The notes: generated from the letters alone by a model not told the origin. 64,000 nucleotides of DNA from Oleiagrimonas sp. C23AA (GCF_011759385.1 NZ_JAARLY010000001.1:434001-498000); one strand, 5' to 3'; positions 18,814-27,923 are shown, counted from the stretch's first letter. Numbers and translations: made by a program.

Positions 18814-20151
18814 ATGTTCGTGAAGCATTCGGTGAAGTGGTCACGCGTCGCCATCGGCGCGTGCGGCAGCGTGGCAGGTTCGGTCATGGCGGCGGGGCTG
18901 CTGGCGGTGGTTCCGGTGAGCAGCGCGCATGCGCAGAGCACCAGCTGTGCCGCCGCCTGGAGCGCCGGCACGGTATACACGGCAGGTGACACGGCCAGCG
19001 AAAACGGCATCAACTATCTGGCCAACTGGTGGACACGCGGCGATGATCCGGCCACGCATAACGGCGGTTCTGGCTCGGGCCAGCCGTGGACCTCACAGGG
19101 AAGCTGCACCGGCTCTTCCGGCGGCGGTGATGGCGGTGGTGGTGATTCGGGCGGTGGCAACGGGGGAGGCACCGGCACGCCACCGGCCAATCCTCCAGCG
19201 GACAATTTCATCTTCAGCCCGTACAAGGACGTCACCATCAACTTGAACTGGAACACCAACATCATGTCGACCAAGGTGACCGGTTCGGCCATTCCCGTGG
19301 TGGGCAGCGGTGGCCTGACCCCGGGTGTACTGCCCAATCTGCATGCGATCACATTGGCCTTCGCCACCGGTGCCTGTGGCAGCGAGAGCTGGGGTGGCGT
19401 CTCGGCGGACGCGTTTGCCAATGCCAACATCGGCACGCTGGACAGCAACAACATCAACTATGTGGTGTCCACCGGCGGTCAGGCCGGCACTTTCACCTGC
19501 TCGAGCCCCAGCGGCATGGTGCAGTTCATCCAGCGCTACCTCACCCCGCACATGCTGGGCGTGGATTTTGATATCGAAGGTGGGCAGAACCAGCAGCAGA
19601 TCAATGATCTGGTCAACGCCGTGGCCTACGCCGAGAACCAGTACCCGACGCTGCGCTTCTCCTTCACGCTGGCCACGCTGGCCGCCTCCGATGGCAGCTA
19701 CGGCGGCGTCAACAGCCTGGGCAACGAAGTAATCCAGGCCATTCAGGCCGCCGGGCTTCAGCACTACACCATCAACCTGATGACGATGGACTACGGAAGC
19801 GCGGGATCTGGCGTGTGCGTGGTGTCCAACGGGCAATGCGAGATGGGGCAGTCGACCATCCAGGCGGTGAATAACCTCGAGCACACTTACGGCATCACGC
19901 CTGACCATATCGAGGTCACGCCGATGATCGGGCGCAACGATGTCTCCAGCGAAATCTTCACCGCGGCCGACGTCGACACCGTGTCGACCTACGCCATCAA
20001 TCAGGGCCTGGCCGGCGTGCACTTCTGGTCGCTGGACCGTGACACCCCGTGCTCGGGCAGCACCGACTATGCCTCGCCGACCTGCAATTCGGTCAGCGGC
20101 ACCAGCCAGCTGCAATACACCAAGCGCTTCCTGACCGACCTGGGTCAGTAA
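18814..20151 (+). CDS. Secreted GH18 chitinase with N-terminal chitin-binding module
   Basis: 445 residues: signal peptide (cleavage near SAHAQ, residue 38), a CBM5/12-type chitin-binding module (AAWSAGTVYTAGDTASENGINYLANWWT, with the paired Trp/Tyr surface), a Gly/Ser/Pro linker (about 105-132), and a GH18 TIM barrel. The catalytic motif is GVDFDIE with Asp251, Asp253 and Glu255; the first Asp/Asn of the usual DxxDxDxE is replaced by Leu, as in some bacterial chitinases. It would degrade chitin outside the cell. ATG at 18814 follows AGGAGAG. Two NagR-box-like palindromes upstream suggest control by N-acetylglucosamine. Confidence 0.92.
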   Translation: MFVKHSVKWSRVAIGACGSVAGSVMAAGLLAVVPVSSAHAQSTSCAAAWSAGTVYTAGDTASENGINYLANWWTRGDDPATHNGGSGSGQPWTSQGSCTGSSGGGDGGGGDSGGGNGGGTGTPPANPPADNFIFSPYKDVTINLNWNTNIMSTKVTGSAIPVVGSGGLTPGVLPNLHAITLAFATGACGSESWGGVSADAFANANIGTLDSNNINYVVSTGGQAGTFTCSSPSGMVQFIQRYLTPHMLGVDFDIEGGQNQQQINDLVNAVAYAENQYPTLRFSFTLATLAASDGSYGGVNSLGNEVIQAIQAAGLQHYTINLMTMDYGSAGSGVCVVSNGQCEMGQSTIQAVNNLEHTYGITPDHIEVTPMIGRNDVSSEIFTAADVDTVSTYAINQGLAGVHFWSLDRDTPCSGSTDYASPTCNSVSGTSQLQYTKRFLTDLGQ

Positions 20152-20171
20152 ATAGCGTACGCTGCGGATAG

Positions 20172-20205
20172 GGCGCGGGGGGTGTGAACTTCCCGCGCCT
20201 TTTTT
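20172..20205 (+). terminator. Terminator after chitinase
   Basis: GGCGCGGG (20172-20179), 12-base loop, CCCGCGCC (20192-20199), then six T bases. Confidence 0.85.
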
Positions 20206-20376
20206 GCGGACTCATCTGGAGCGAGGTCATATTTGACAACGTTTCATAGCCGGCGTAAGACAATACGATGGTACCGGCGAGGGGCGGTAGCGCTGTCAGA
20301 AATTTGGTTGTGATGTGTCGCCTTGCGCGTGCCTTCGGCGACCGTCGCAGGTGGAGTCGCAACGAAAGGAGGTGTT

Positions 20377-20874
20377 ATGCGACACATTAATAGCTGGATG
20401 GGGCTAATTGTCGCAATAGCGGCCGGAATGACTTTTTCGGTTGGAGCTGCGGCGCAGCCGAATGCGGTCAAGCGCTCACCAAATCCAGACAAAATCATGC
20501 AAGTCTATGTGAAGGTGGATGATACGGGGAAGGTGCGGGCCGTCAAACCGGACCACTCACTGACGCCATCCATGCAGCGCATCCTGCGCTCAAACATCGC
20601 GGCGATGATCACCGAGCCCGCCAAGGACCACGGAAAGGCGGTGGATAGCCAGATGATCATGTACCTCACACCCGTGTCGAAGGAAGTGGCGCCTGGCAAG
20701 GTCAAGATGCGTTTCAAGTACGTGGCGGCCAAACCATTACCCGCCGGGACCTATCGCTGGGCAAGCAGGCCAGTTTCCCCAGGTGGCAGGGCTTTGGTTC
20801 GTAGCTTTGATGAGCCTGATACCATCGGGCCGGACATGACGCCTTACCAAAGTGGGGCATTCAGTGGACATTAA
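20377..20874 (+). CDS. Small exported protein of unknown function, paralogue 1
   Basis: 165 residues with an N-terminal hydrophobic signal (LIVAIAAGMTFSVGAAAQ). The body (about 45-140) has alternating strands: VYVKVDDTGKV...LTPSMQRILRSNIAAMI...MIMYLTPV...FKYVAAKPLPAGTYRW. The next gene has the same landmarks in the same order, so the two arose by tandem duplication. The strand-helix-strand pattern loosely recalls TonB C-terminal-like domains, but I do not recognise the family. The start is decided by a near-perfect AAAGGAGGTG ribosome site. A degenerate palindrome TTTGACAACGTTTCA lies upstream at about 20232. Confidence 0.72.
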   Translation: MRHINSWMGLIVAIAAGMTFSVGAAAQPNAVKRSPNPDKIMQVYVKVDDTGKVRAVKPDHSLTPSMQRILRSNIAAMITEPAKDHGKAVDSQMIMYLTPVSKEVAPGKVKMRFKYVAAKPLPAGTYRWASRPVSPGGRALVRSFDEPDTIGPDMTPYQSGAFSGH

Positions 20875-20923
20875 CCTTCATAGAAAATTGATAAGAGCTG
20901 CCCTCCATGAGGATAAGCGCATC

Positions 20924-21493
20924 ATGAAAAGTCTGAATAAATATTTGGCTATCCCCGTTGCTCTGACTGTGATGAGTCTGTGTGCTTCGGCTGGAACAAA
21001 CGCGGCACAAGTGGATAGTGGTGCAAAGGATAGTGACGGTTCGCCCAAGGTTCTGGCGGTCTACGTGAAGGTGAATGCCGACGGCAAGGTGAAGGACGTA
21101 AGTCCAGCACATCGGCTCTCGCCCAGGATGCAACGTGCACTGCGTAAAAACCTGGAGGCCATGATCACCCATCCCGCGCAGAGCGATGATGGCAAGCCCG
21201 TCAATAGCCAGATGTTGATGTATCTGACCACGGATACGGAGCAGATGCCCAACGGTAAATACAACATGCACTTCAAGTATGTCTCGGCAAGGCCATTGCC
21301 GGCGGGCTCGTATCACTGGATTACTGAGTCACAGGCTCAAGGCGGGCGTGTAGCGTTGGTGAGCAACACGGACGATATGCGACGTTTCCGGTCCAACACC
21401 CGCTCTGGTTACGAGTCAGAGATGTGGGGGGAGCCGGATGGGCCCAAGCGCCAGCCATTGCCTAGCAATGCAGGTCAGCACGGCGGCCAATAA
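20924..21493 (+). CDS. Small exported protein of unknown function, paralogue 2
   Basis: 189 residues, signal peptide about 1-24 (LMSLCASAGTNAAQ in part). It shares with its neighbour the order VYVKVNADGKV, LSPRMQRALRKNLEAMITHPA, VNSQMLMYLT, MHFKYVSARPLPAGSYHW, and has a longer charged C-terminal tail (about 150-189) not seen in paralogue 1. It starts 49 bases after the first gene, so both are probably one transcript. Probably periplasmic; function unknown. The predicted domain is nearly free of Cys, so disulfides are not expected. Confidence 0.72.
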   Translation: MKSLNKYLAIPVALTVMSLCASAGTNAAQVDSGAKDSDGSPKVLAVYVKVNADGKVKDVSPAHRLSPRMQRALRKNLEAMITHPAQSDDGKPVNSQMLMYLTTDTEQMPNGKYNMHFKYVSARPLPAGSYHWITESQAQGGRVALVSNTDDMRRFRSNTRSGYESEMWGEPDGPKRQPLPSNAGQHGGQ

Positions 21494-21832
21494 GCTCCGT
21501 TATCGCTCATCCTTCGTATGTTTGCATATTGTTCTTTTAGGTTCGTACCGGCCCGCTGAGCTTGCAACGACTTGTGAAAACTGAGGCAACTGGGCCGCTA
21601 CGAGCTTGACGTTGAGCCTTTGCGACTTCGGACTGCGTGGCGCTGCAGGCAACAGCAGCCCTTGAAGAAAGCCAATTGGCCTTGTGATTCATGCAAGTCC
21701 TGAGAGCAACAGGCTAGTACTTGAGCTGCCAGACGTCTCTTGGAATGGTCAGATGAAATCCATGATTGATCTCGGTGCGAGCCCACATCTCTCCCGGGAT
21801 AACCGCTGAGGTGCCGAGAGCCCTATTCAGGC
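21494..21832. other. Intergenic stretch without a supported gene
   Basis: About 340 bases between the second paralogue and the tRNA terminator. Short open frames exist on both strands but none has a ribosome site or protein-like composition. Nothing else recognised. Confidence 0.5.
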
Positions 21833-21867
21833 AAAGAAAAAGCCGCTCATCGAGCGGCTTTTTCTTT
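21833..21867. terminator. Terminator downstream of tRNA-Leu
   Basis: AAAGAAAAAGCCGCTC (21833-21848), three-base loop, GAGCGGCTTTTTCTTT (21852-21867): a 16-bp perfect inverted repeat with A and T runs at both ends, working in both directions; on the minus strand it ends the tRNA transcript. Confidence 0.9.
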
Positions 21868-21872
21868 AGTGC

Positions 21873-21959
21873 TGGTGCCGAAGGAGGGACTCGAACCCTC
21901 ACTGTGTCACCACAAACGGATTTTGAGTCCGTCGCGTCTACCAATTCCGCCACTTCGGC
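21873..21959 (-). tRNA. tRNA-Leu (anticodon CAA)
   Basis: Read on the minus strand: acceptor GCCGAAG pairs with CTTCGGC, D-arm GGCGGAATTGGTAGACGC, anticodon stem ACGGA/TCCGT around CTCAAAA (anticodon CAA), a long class II variable arm (TTGTGGTGACACAGTG region), T-loop GGTTCGAGTCC and encoded CCA. The long variable arm fits leucine. No integrase lies beside it. Confidence 0.95.
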
Positions 21960-21987
21960 AAGTGTCAGGCGGGCGAGTATGCCCGAA

Positions 21988-22566
21988 TCAGTGCACGTGG
22001 TCGAGGGTCAGTTTGCGTTCGTCACGCTGATACCAGTGATCTTCCAGCGGCTTGAAGATGGCGCACTGGGTCATCGGCCCCGAGTAGATGTGCAGACTGA
22101 CGGCGATGGCATCGTCGCTGGCGTTGCGGATGGTGTGGTACTCGTGCGGCGGAATCAGGCTCCCGGCCGAGCCCTGGCCGGCCTGGATGGAGCCGACCGA
22201 ATTGAAGTGATAGCGGCGCTCGTCGTGCTCGAGCAGCTGGTACTGGGTGATTTCCAGCTGGCCGCGCCATACGCCCTCGACGCACCACATGCCCTGGTGA
22301 TCATGGATCGGCGTGCCCTGACCGGGGCCCCAGGTCATGGCGGTGACGCAATAGCCGTGCTTCTCGCTGCGATACAGCTCGCGACGCGCGTAATGATCGT
22401 CGGCGGCCTCGTAGACGCATTCGGGCAACTGCACGCTCTGCTCGCGGATCAGGCGGCACAGCGTGCGGCGCAGGGCGTCGGTAATGTCGGCGGTGGAGGC
22501 ATGGTCCACCGCCGCGTCCAGTGCGTCGACCAGAGTGCGGCTGCCGGGAAAATCGAGTGCGAGCAT
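21988..22566 (-). CDS. Cysteine dioxygenase family thiol dioxygenase
   Basis: 192-residue cupin. The metal-binding cluster is visible in TPIHDHQGMWCVEGVWRG (two His plus a following Glu), with the third His in PPHEYHTIRN. A bacterial cysteine (or 3-mercaptopropionate) dioxygenase would oxidise the thiol to a sulfinate in the cytoplasm, using non-haem iron. The start at 22566 has AGGTGAC upstream; a longer frame reaches back toward metX but would overlap its downstream spacer. It follows the metX-like gene by 58 bases on the same strand, and the pairing suggests a joint role in sulfur amino-acid metabolism. Confidence 0.87.
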   Translation of the reverse strand: MLALDFPGSRTLVDALDAAVDHASTADITDALRRTLCRLIREQSVQLPECVYEAADDHYARRELYRSEKHGYCVTAMTWGPGQGTPIHDHQGMWCVEGVWRGQLEITQYQLLEHDERRYHFNSVGSIQAGQGSAGSLIPPHEYHTIRNASDDAIAVSLHIYSGPMTQCAIFKPLEDHWYQRDERKLTLDHVH

Positions 22567-22624
22567 AAGGTCACCTGCAAGATCAGGCCACCATGATAGC
22601 GCGCATTTTTCGCCTTCGCATGGC

Positions 22625-23740
22625 TCAGTCGGGTTTGGGCAGACGCTCCAGGAAGCCGCCGATGGCCGGTCCGTAATGTTCGATATCGACCAGGAACGCA
22701 TCGTGGCCCTGCGGCGAATCCAGGGCGACAAACTCCACCTTGGCGCCCGCCGCCTTCAAACCGTGTGCGATCTGTTCCTGTTGTTCCAGCGGAAACAGGA
22801 TGTCGGTAGTGACGCCGATCACCAGCGCCTGCTCGATGCAGATGCGCTTGAGGCCTTCGTGCACGCTGCCATTGCCATACTCGGCCACGTCGAACCAGTC
22901 GCTGGCGCGCGACAGATACAGGTAACAGTTGGGGTCGAACTGGTGGATGAAGCGCTGGGCATGCGCTTCCAGGTAGGACTCGACCTGGAACTCCACGCCG
23001 AACGGCTGCTCCTCGCGCTGGTCTGGGTCCAGGCGTATGCGCGCGAAGCGGCCGTTCCATTCCATCGCCGAGCGATAGGTGATCACGCCCAGCTTGCGCG
23101 CCATGCTCATGCCATTGGTGGGGTAGCACTCGCGGCTGTAATGGCCATCGTTCCAGTTCGGGTCCAGGCGGATCGCCTCGCGCTGCAGGCTGCGGATGGC
23201 AATGGCGAAGGGCTGCGCCTGTGGTGCCGTGTCCACGCTGATGTGCGCGCGTACCTGACCCGGATGCGCCAGCATGTAGGCCAGCGCGCTCATGCCGCCC
23301 ATGGAGCATCCGATGAGGCAGGCCAGGCGCTCGATGCCAAGGCCCTCGCTCACCAGGGCATGACCGGCGTTGGCAACGTCTTCCAGCGTCAGCTTGGGAA
23401 AGTCCAGACGGTAAGGCTCGCCGGTGGCGGGGTTGATCGAGGCAGGACCCGACGAGCCCTTGTCGCTACCCAGGGCATTGACGCAGATGACGAACCAGCG
23501 CTCGGTATCGATCGGCTTGCCCGGCCCCAGCATGCGTTCCCACCAGCCTGGCGACGGGTCGGCCTCGCTGGAGGCCGCATGCGCGTCCGGCGAGAGCCCG
23601 GTGAATATCAGGATGGCGTTGTCGCGCCTGGGCGAAAGCTCGCCCCAGGTTTCGTAGGCGACATGGGCGCCAGTGAGGGCGCCGCCGCGTTTCATGGCGA
23701 AGGGCGAGGGCAGCTCGAAATACTTTCGTGCGTCAGGCAT
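22625..23740 (-). CDS. metX: MetX-family homoserine/serine O-acyltransferase
   Basis: 371-residue alpha/beta hydrolase of the MetX family. The nucleophile Ser is in IGCSMGGMSAL, the Asp lies in the LFPLEQQEQIA region, and the His in DSPQGHDAFL. Family members acylate homoserine with acetyl- or succinyl-CoA; several Xanthomonadaceae homologues act instead on L-serine with succinyl-CoA, so the substrate here is left open. The start at 23740 (MPDARKYFELP) was chosen over an in-frame start 24 codons upstream. It lies upstream of the cysteine dioxygenase in a likely two-gene operon. Confidence 0.9.
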   Translation of the reverse strand: MPDARKYFELPSPFAMKRGGALTGAHVAYETWGELSPRRDNAILIFTGLSPDAHAASSEADPSPGWWERMLGPGKPIDTERWFVICVNALGSDKGSSGPASINPATGEPYRLDFPKLTLEDVANAGHALVSEGLGIERLACLIGCSMGGMSALAYMLAHPGQVRAHISVDTAPQAQPFAIAIRSLQREAIRLDPNWNDGHYSRECYPTNGMSMARKLGVITYRSAMEWNGRFARIRLDPDQREEQPFGVEFQVESYLEAHAQRFIHQFDPNCYLYLSRASDWFDVAEYGNGSVHEGLKRICIEQALVIGVTTDILFPLEQQEQIAHGLKAAGAKVEFVALDSPQGHDAFLVDIEHYGPAIGGFLERLPKPD

Positions 23741-23842
23741 GGACCGTGCATCACATGGTGGGCGGCCACTGTATAACGGCGCCGCGGCGGCGGCCAAAGA
23801 AGCCGCCGTCACATGTTCATATCCGATCGTCTGGAGTGGCCC

Positions 23843-24934
23843 TTACGAGCCCGGGTTGACGTGGTCGATCAGCACCTTGACCTGCTGCTCGCCATCGGTG
23901 GAGACGTCCTGCGTACTGCCCTCCAGGTCGCCCTTTTGCGGCAGGGCCTGGCCCGAGTTCGATACGCGTGCGGTCACCACCACGGTCGAGGCGCTGGACA
24001 GCTGCATGCTCGGCGTCATGCCCATGCCGTCGGTCAGTTTCACCGTCGCCGGCAGAGCGCTGGCCTTGAGCTTTGCCACCGCCAGCGGCATCGGCGCACC
24101 GCTGGGATTGCGGGCAAACACGAACACCGTTGCCTTGGGGTCGAGCTTTGCCTTCAATGCCGGGCTCACACTTACGTGCACGTCCAGCTGGGCCTTGCTG
24201 GCGGCATTGCTGCCCGCAGGGGCGTCGTTGGCGTCCTGTTTGGCCACCATGGTTTCGGCCTGGGCCTGCGATTTGCCGTCGGCGCGAAGGTCGGCCATGG
24301 CAATCTGGTGCTGCACGGCGGCCTTCACCTTGGAGCCGCCCTCCAGCAGCGTGTCCAGGCGGCGCCAGGTCAGTGCGGCGTTGACGAAATCACCCTGCTG
24401 GTAATCGCTGATGCCCAGCAGCCACAGGCCACGCTGGTTGTGCGCGTCGATCTTCACGGCCTTTTGCAGCAGTTGGCGCGAGCGGCCATTGATCTGGTGA
24501 TCATCGCGGGCCATTGAGTCGGCCTCGGCCCAGGCCACCATCAGGTTAGCATTGTCGCTGTCCAGGGCCAGTGCCTTGCCAAAGGCGTCGCGGGCCTTGG
24601 CCGGTTTGTCCATCAACGTGTAGGTGCGACCCAGAATGACCCAGCCCTGCAGGTCCTGCGGATGCTTGGCCAGGCGCTGCTTGATGCGCGCCACGGCCTC
24701 GGGGATGCTCATCTGCGGTGGTTTGGCGGCCTGCGGCTTGAGGCCGGCCAGGTTGCCGACATGCGCGTACAGCGCCACCGCCGCCACCGGCACCACGAAA
24801 GCCACCGCCAGCGCCAGCGCGAACACGCCACGCGGGCGCCCGCTGCGGCGGCCACTGCGCAGCATCGGCACCAGCAGCAGAGCCAGGGTCAGCACCACCA
24901 TCGCGGCGGCTAGGGCGAAGAACACGTAGGTCAT
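23843..24934 (-). CDS. ccmI: Cytochrome c maturation protein CcmI (CycH), TPR-containing
   Basis: 363 residues. Two membrane helices at the N-terminus (about 1-18 and 38-60) flank a short cytoplasmic loop. A periplasmic part with TPR repeats follows (DLQGWVILGRTYTLMDKPAKARDAFGKALALDSDN...), then a C-terminal beta-rich domain (VHVSVSPALKAKLDPKATVFVFAR). CcmI holds apocytochrome c for the CcmF/H haem lyase. Last gene of the ccm operon, 24 bases after ccmH. Confidence 0.88.
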   Translation of the reverse strand: MTYVFFALAAAMVVLTLALLLVPMLRSGRRSGRPRGVFALALAVAFVVPVAAVALYAHVGNLAGLKPQAAKPPQMSIPEAVARIKQRLAKHPQDLQGWVILGRTYTLMDKPAKARDAFGKALALDSDNANLMVAWAEADSMARDDHQINGRSRQLLQKAVKIDAHNQRGLWLLGISDYQQGDFVNAALTWRRLDTLLEGGSKVKAAVQHQIAMADLRADGKSQAQAETMVAKQDANDAPAGSNAASKAQLDVHVSVSPALKAKLDPKATVFVFARNPSGAPMPLAVAKLKASALPATVKLTDGMGMTPSMQLSSASTVVVTARVSNSGQALPQKGDLEGSTQDVSTDGEQQVKVLIDHVNPGS

Positions 24935-24958
24935 GGGCTTGGATAGGCTCGCAAGGGG

Positions 24959-25408
24959 TTACCAGTCGTCACCGTCAGCCGGTGGCGGCATGGATGGCGC
25001 CGTTCGGGCGCGGCCGCGCACGTAGCGCGCCACGCCAAAGGCGCCGATGAGAAGAATCACGCCGGGGCCGAACCACAGCAGCCAGGTGCTGGGTTTGACC
25101 GGCGGCTTGTAGAGCACGTAATCGGAATAGCGCTCGACCAGATACTGCTTGATCTGTGCATCGGTCTTGCCGGCTTGCATCATCTTGAAGATCTGATGGC
25201 GCAGGTCGCGCGCCAGGTCGGCGTTGGAATCGGCCAGATCCTCATTCTGGCAGACCAGGCAACGCAGCTGCCGGGTAAGGTTCTGAAAGCGCAATTCCTG
25301 CGCCCGATCCTTGAACGGCAGCGGGTCGATGGCATGCGCCGCGGGCACGGCCACGGCCAGTGCCACGGCAATCAACAGGATGCGCCAGGGGCGCAGAAAT
25401 GCGCTCAT
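24959..25408 (-). CDS. ccmH: Cytochrome c maturation protein CcmH (CycL)
   Basis: 149 residues: signal sequence (LLIAVALAVAVPAAHA), the redox motif LRCLVCQN that reduces the apocytochrome CXXCH thiols, the helical bundle, and one C-terminal membrane helix (WLLWFGPGVILLIGAFGVARYV). It overlaps ccmG by 4 bases. Confidence 0.93.
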   Translation of the reverse strand: MSAFLRPWRILLIAVALAVAVPAAHAIDPLPFKDRAQELRFQNLTRQLRCLVCQNEDLADSNADLARDLRHQIFKMMQAGKTDAQIKQYLVERYSDYVLYKPPVKPSTWLLWFGPGVILLIGAFGVARYVRGRARTAPSMPPPADGDDW

Positions 25409-25959
25409 CGGGACGCCTCCTGCTTGAGCTGGGCGATCTTCGGTTCGATCACGTCGTGGATCAGCGCCGGCGTCATCGGACCGATGCGCTTGTAGCGGAT
25501 GATGCCCTTGGCGTCGACCAGGAAGGTTTCCGGCGCGCCGTAGACACCGAAATTGATCGCCGTGTCGCCCTTGCGGTCGGCAATCACGTAGGTATACGGG
25601 TTGCCGTGCTTGGCTAGCCAGGCCTTGGCATCATCAGGCGCATCCTTGTAGTCGTAGCCGATCAGCGGCACGCCCAGCTGTTGGGCCTGGGCCATCAGCA
25701 CCGGGTGCTCCTGGCCGCAGGCAAAGCACCAGCTGGCAAACACGTTGACCAGATACACCTGGCCCAGCATGTCCGCCTTGCTCAACTGTTTGTCCGGCTG
25801 GTACAGGTACGGCAGCGTATATGCTGGCGCCGGCTTGCCGATCAGCGGCGAGGGCACCTCGGTCTGGCTGTGGCGCGTGTTCCACCAGATGCCAAAGCCG
25901 AACAGCAGCACCAGCACGCCAAAGGCGATCAGCGGCAGCAGGCGCGTGACGCGGTTCAT
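25405..25959 (-). CDS. ccmG: Thiol:disulfide interchange protein CcmG/DsbE
   Basis: 184 residues: one N-terminal membrane anchor (LLPLIAFGVLVLLFGFGIWW) and a periplasmic thioredoxin fold with active site WCFAC (in NVFASWCFACGQEHPVL) and the cis-Pro region GAPETFLVD. It keeps haem-binding cysteines reduced during cytochrome c assembly. The Phe-Ala pair between the active-site cysteines differs from the commoner Pro-containing versions. It overlaps both neighbours by 4 bases. Confidence 0.93.
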   Translation of the reverse strand: MNRVTRLLPLIAFGVLVLLFGFGIWWNTRHSQTEVPSPLIGKPAPAYTLPYLYQPDKQLSKADMLGQVYLVNVFASWCFACGQEHPVLMAQAQQLGVPLIGYDYKDAPDDAKAWLAKHGNPYTYVIADRKGDTAINFGVYGAPETFLVDAKGIIRYKRIGPMTPALIHDVIEPKIAQLKQEASR

Positions 25960-27923
25960 GTCTGGCTCTCCACCAGGGCGTTGGTCTGTGCATCGGAGAC
26001 CTGGCGACGCACGCGGAAGCGCCGATCTGCCGCGGCGATGAAACCACCGGCCATCATCAGCACGCCGCCGCCCCAGATCCAGCGGATGAAGGGTTTGTCG
26101 TAAAGGCGCATGGCCCAGGCGCCATCGCCCAGGTCCTCGCCCACGGCCACGTAAAGATCGCGGGTGATGCCGGCGTCCACGGCCGCTTCGGTCTGGATCT
26201 GGCCGCCATCATAGGTGCGCTTTTGCGGGTGCATCACGGCGATGGTCTTGCCATCGTCCAGCACGGTGACGGTGGCCTGTTCGGCGGTCCAGTTGGGGCC
26301 CTTGACGTGCTTCACACCCTCAAAGCGCATCTGGTAGCCACCGATTTCCTGCAGCTTGCCCGGTGCCATGCGCACGTCGCGCTCAATGCTCAGCGCGTTG
26401 GTCAGCAGCGCGCCGACCAGAAACACCGCCACGCCCAGGTGTGCCAGCAGCATGCCGGCCATCTCGGCCGGGTAGCGCCGCCCGCGCGGTACGCCACGCC
26501 AGCGCTTGAGCACATACATGATCACGCCACGCAGCACATAGGCCGCGCCCACCGCACCCAGCACCAGTTGCAGATGGTCGACTGCACGCGACCACAGCCA
26601 GGCGATCAGCACGCCGCCGACGATCAGGCCGAACAGCGCGCAGTGGATCAGCACGCGCTTGAGCTCGCCGTTGTCGGCGCGGCCCCAGCGCGCGAACGGG
26701 CCGAAGGGCATCAGGAATACCAGCGGTGCCATCAGCAGGATGAACAGTGTGCCGAAGTAGGGCGGGCCCACCGAGATACGGCCCCAGCCGAAGGCATCGC
26801 CAATCAGCGGGAACAGCGTGCCCAGCAGCACCATGGCCGCGGCCACGGTGAGCAGCAGGTTGCCAATGAGAATGCCGGTTTCACGCGACATGCCGGCGAA
26901 TGAGCGCCCGCTGACCACCTTCGGCGCGCGAATGGCGTACAGCAGCAGTGAGGCGCCGACGACAATGGCCAGGAAGATCAGGATGAACACGCCGCGCTTG
27001 GGGTCGGAGGCAAACGCATGCACCGAGGTCAGCACGCCCGAGCGCACCAGGAAGGTACCCAAAAGGCTCAGCGAGAAGGCGAAGATCGACAACAGCACCG
27101 TCCACGCGCTCAGCGAGCCGCGTTTTTCGGTCACCGCCTGAGCGTGAATCAGCGCCGCGCCCACCAGCCACGGCATGAAGCTGGCGTTTTCCACCGGATC
27201 CCAGAACCACCAGCCGCCCCAGCCAAGCTCGGCATAGGCCCACCAGCTGCCGGCGACAATGCCCAGTGACAGAAAGCCCCAGGCCACGTTGGTCCACGGT
27301 CGGGCCCAGCGCACCCAGTGCTTTTCCATGCCGCCGCCCAGTAGCGCAGCGATGGAGAAAGCAAAAGCCACCGAGAAGCCGACATAGCCCATGTACAGCA
27401 CCGGCGGATGGAAGGTCATGCCCGGGTCCTGCAATACCGGGTTGAGGTCGGCCCCATTGGCCGGTGCCGGCAGCAGGCGCGTGAACGGGTCGGAGGTCAG
27501 CAGCATGAACAGCAGGAAGCCGACGCTGATCAGGCCCAGTATGGCAATGACGCGCGAGGCGAACACCTCCGGCAACTGGCGGCTGAAGGCGCACAGCGCC
27601 ACCGTCCACACGTTGAGAATCAGCGCCCACAGCAGCAATGAGCCCTCATGTGCGCCCCACACTGCGGCAATGCGGTAGTACCAGGGCAGCGCCAGGTTGG
27701 AGTTGTCGGCCACGTAGGCCACCGAGAAATCGTGCACCAGAAAGCTGTAGGCCAGCAGCACGAAGGCGGCGGCCACGAACAGCGCCTGGCCGTAGGCGGC
27801 CGGACGTGCCACCGACATCAGCGCACGGCTGCCCGACCAGGCACCGGCCAGCGGCAGCAACGATTGCGCCAGCGCCAGCAGCAGCGCCAGCACCAGGGCA
27901 AATTGGGCAAGCTCAGGAATCAA
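25956..27923 (-). CDS. ccmF: Cytochrome c haem lyase subunit CcmF
   Basis: 655-residue polytopic membrane protein with about 14-15 helices. The tryptophan-rich haem-handling motif WGGWWFWDPVENASFMPW (about residues 230-250) and conserved His-containing loops (HPPVLYMGY; NLALPWYYRIAAVWGAHEGSLLLW) are present. It ligates haem to apocytochrome c with CcmH/I. The normal family length and 4-base overlaps with ccmE and ccmG indicate an intact gene. Confidence 0.96.
   Translation of the reverse strand: MIPELAQFALVLALLLALAQSLLPLAGAWSGSRALMSVARPAAYGQALFVAAAFVLLAYSFLVHDFSVAYVADNSNLALPWYYRIAAVWGAHEGSLLLWALILNVWTVALCAFSRQLPEVFASRVIAILGLISVGFLLFMLLTSDPFTRLLPAPANGADLNPVLQDPGMTFHPPVLYMGYVGFSVAFAFSIAALLGGGMEKHWVRWARPWTNVAWGFLSLGIVAGSWWAYAELGWGGWWFWDPVENASFMPWLVGAALIHAQAVTEKRGSLSAWTVLLSIFAFSLSLLGTFLVRSGVLTSVHAFASDPKRGVFILIFLAIVVGASLLLYAIRAPKVVSGRSFAGMSRETGILIGNLLLTVAAAMVLLGTLFPLIGDAFGWGRISVGPPYFGTLFILLMAPLVFLMPFGPFARWGRADNGELKRVLIHCALFGLIVGGVLIAWLWSRAVDHLQLVLGAVGAAYVLRGVIMYVLKRWRGVPRGRRYPAEMAGMLLAHLGVAVFLVGALLTNALSIERDVRMAPGKLQEIGGYQMRFEGVKHVKGPNWTAEQATVTVLDDGKTIAVMHPQKRTYDGGQIQTEAAVDAGITRDLYVAVGEDLGDGAWAMRLYDKPFIRWIWGGGVLMMAGGFIAAADRRFRVRRQVSDAQTNALVESQT

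Noticed and set aside
21598-21786. Possible small gene left of tRNA-Leu
   Set aside because: No ribosome site, no protein-like composition, and part of it is next to the terminator repeat.
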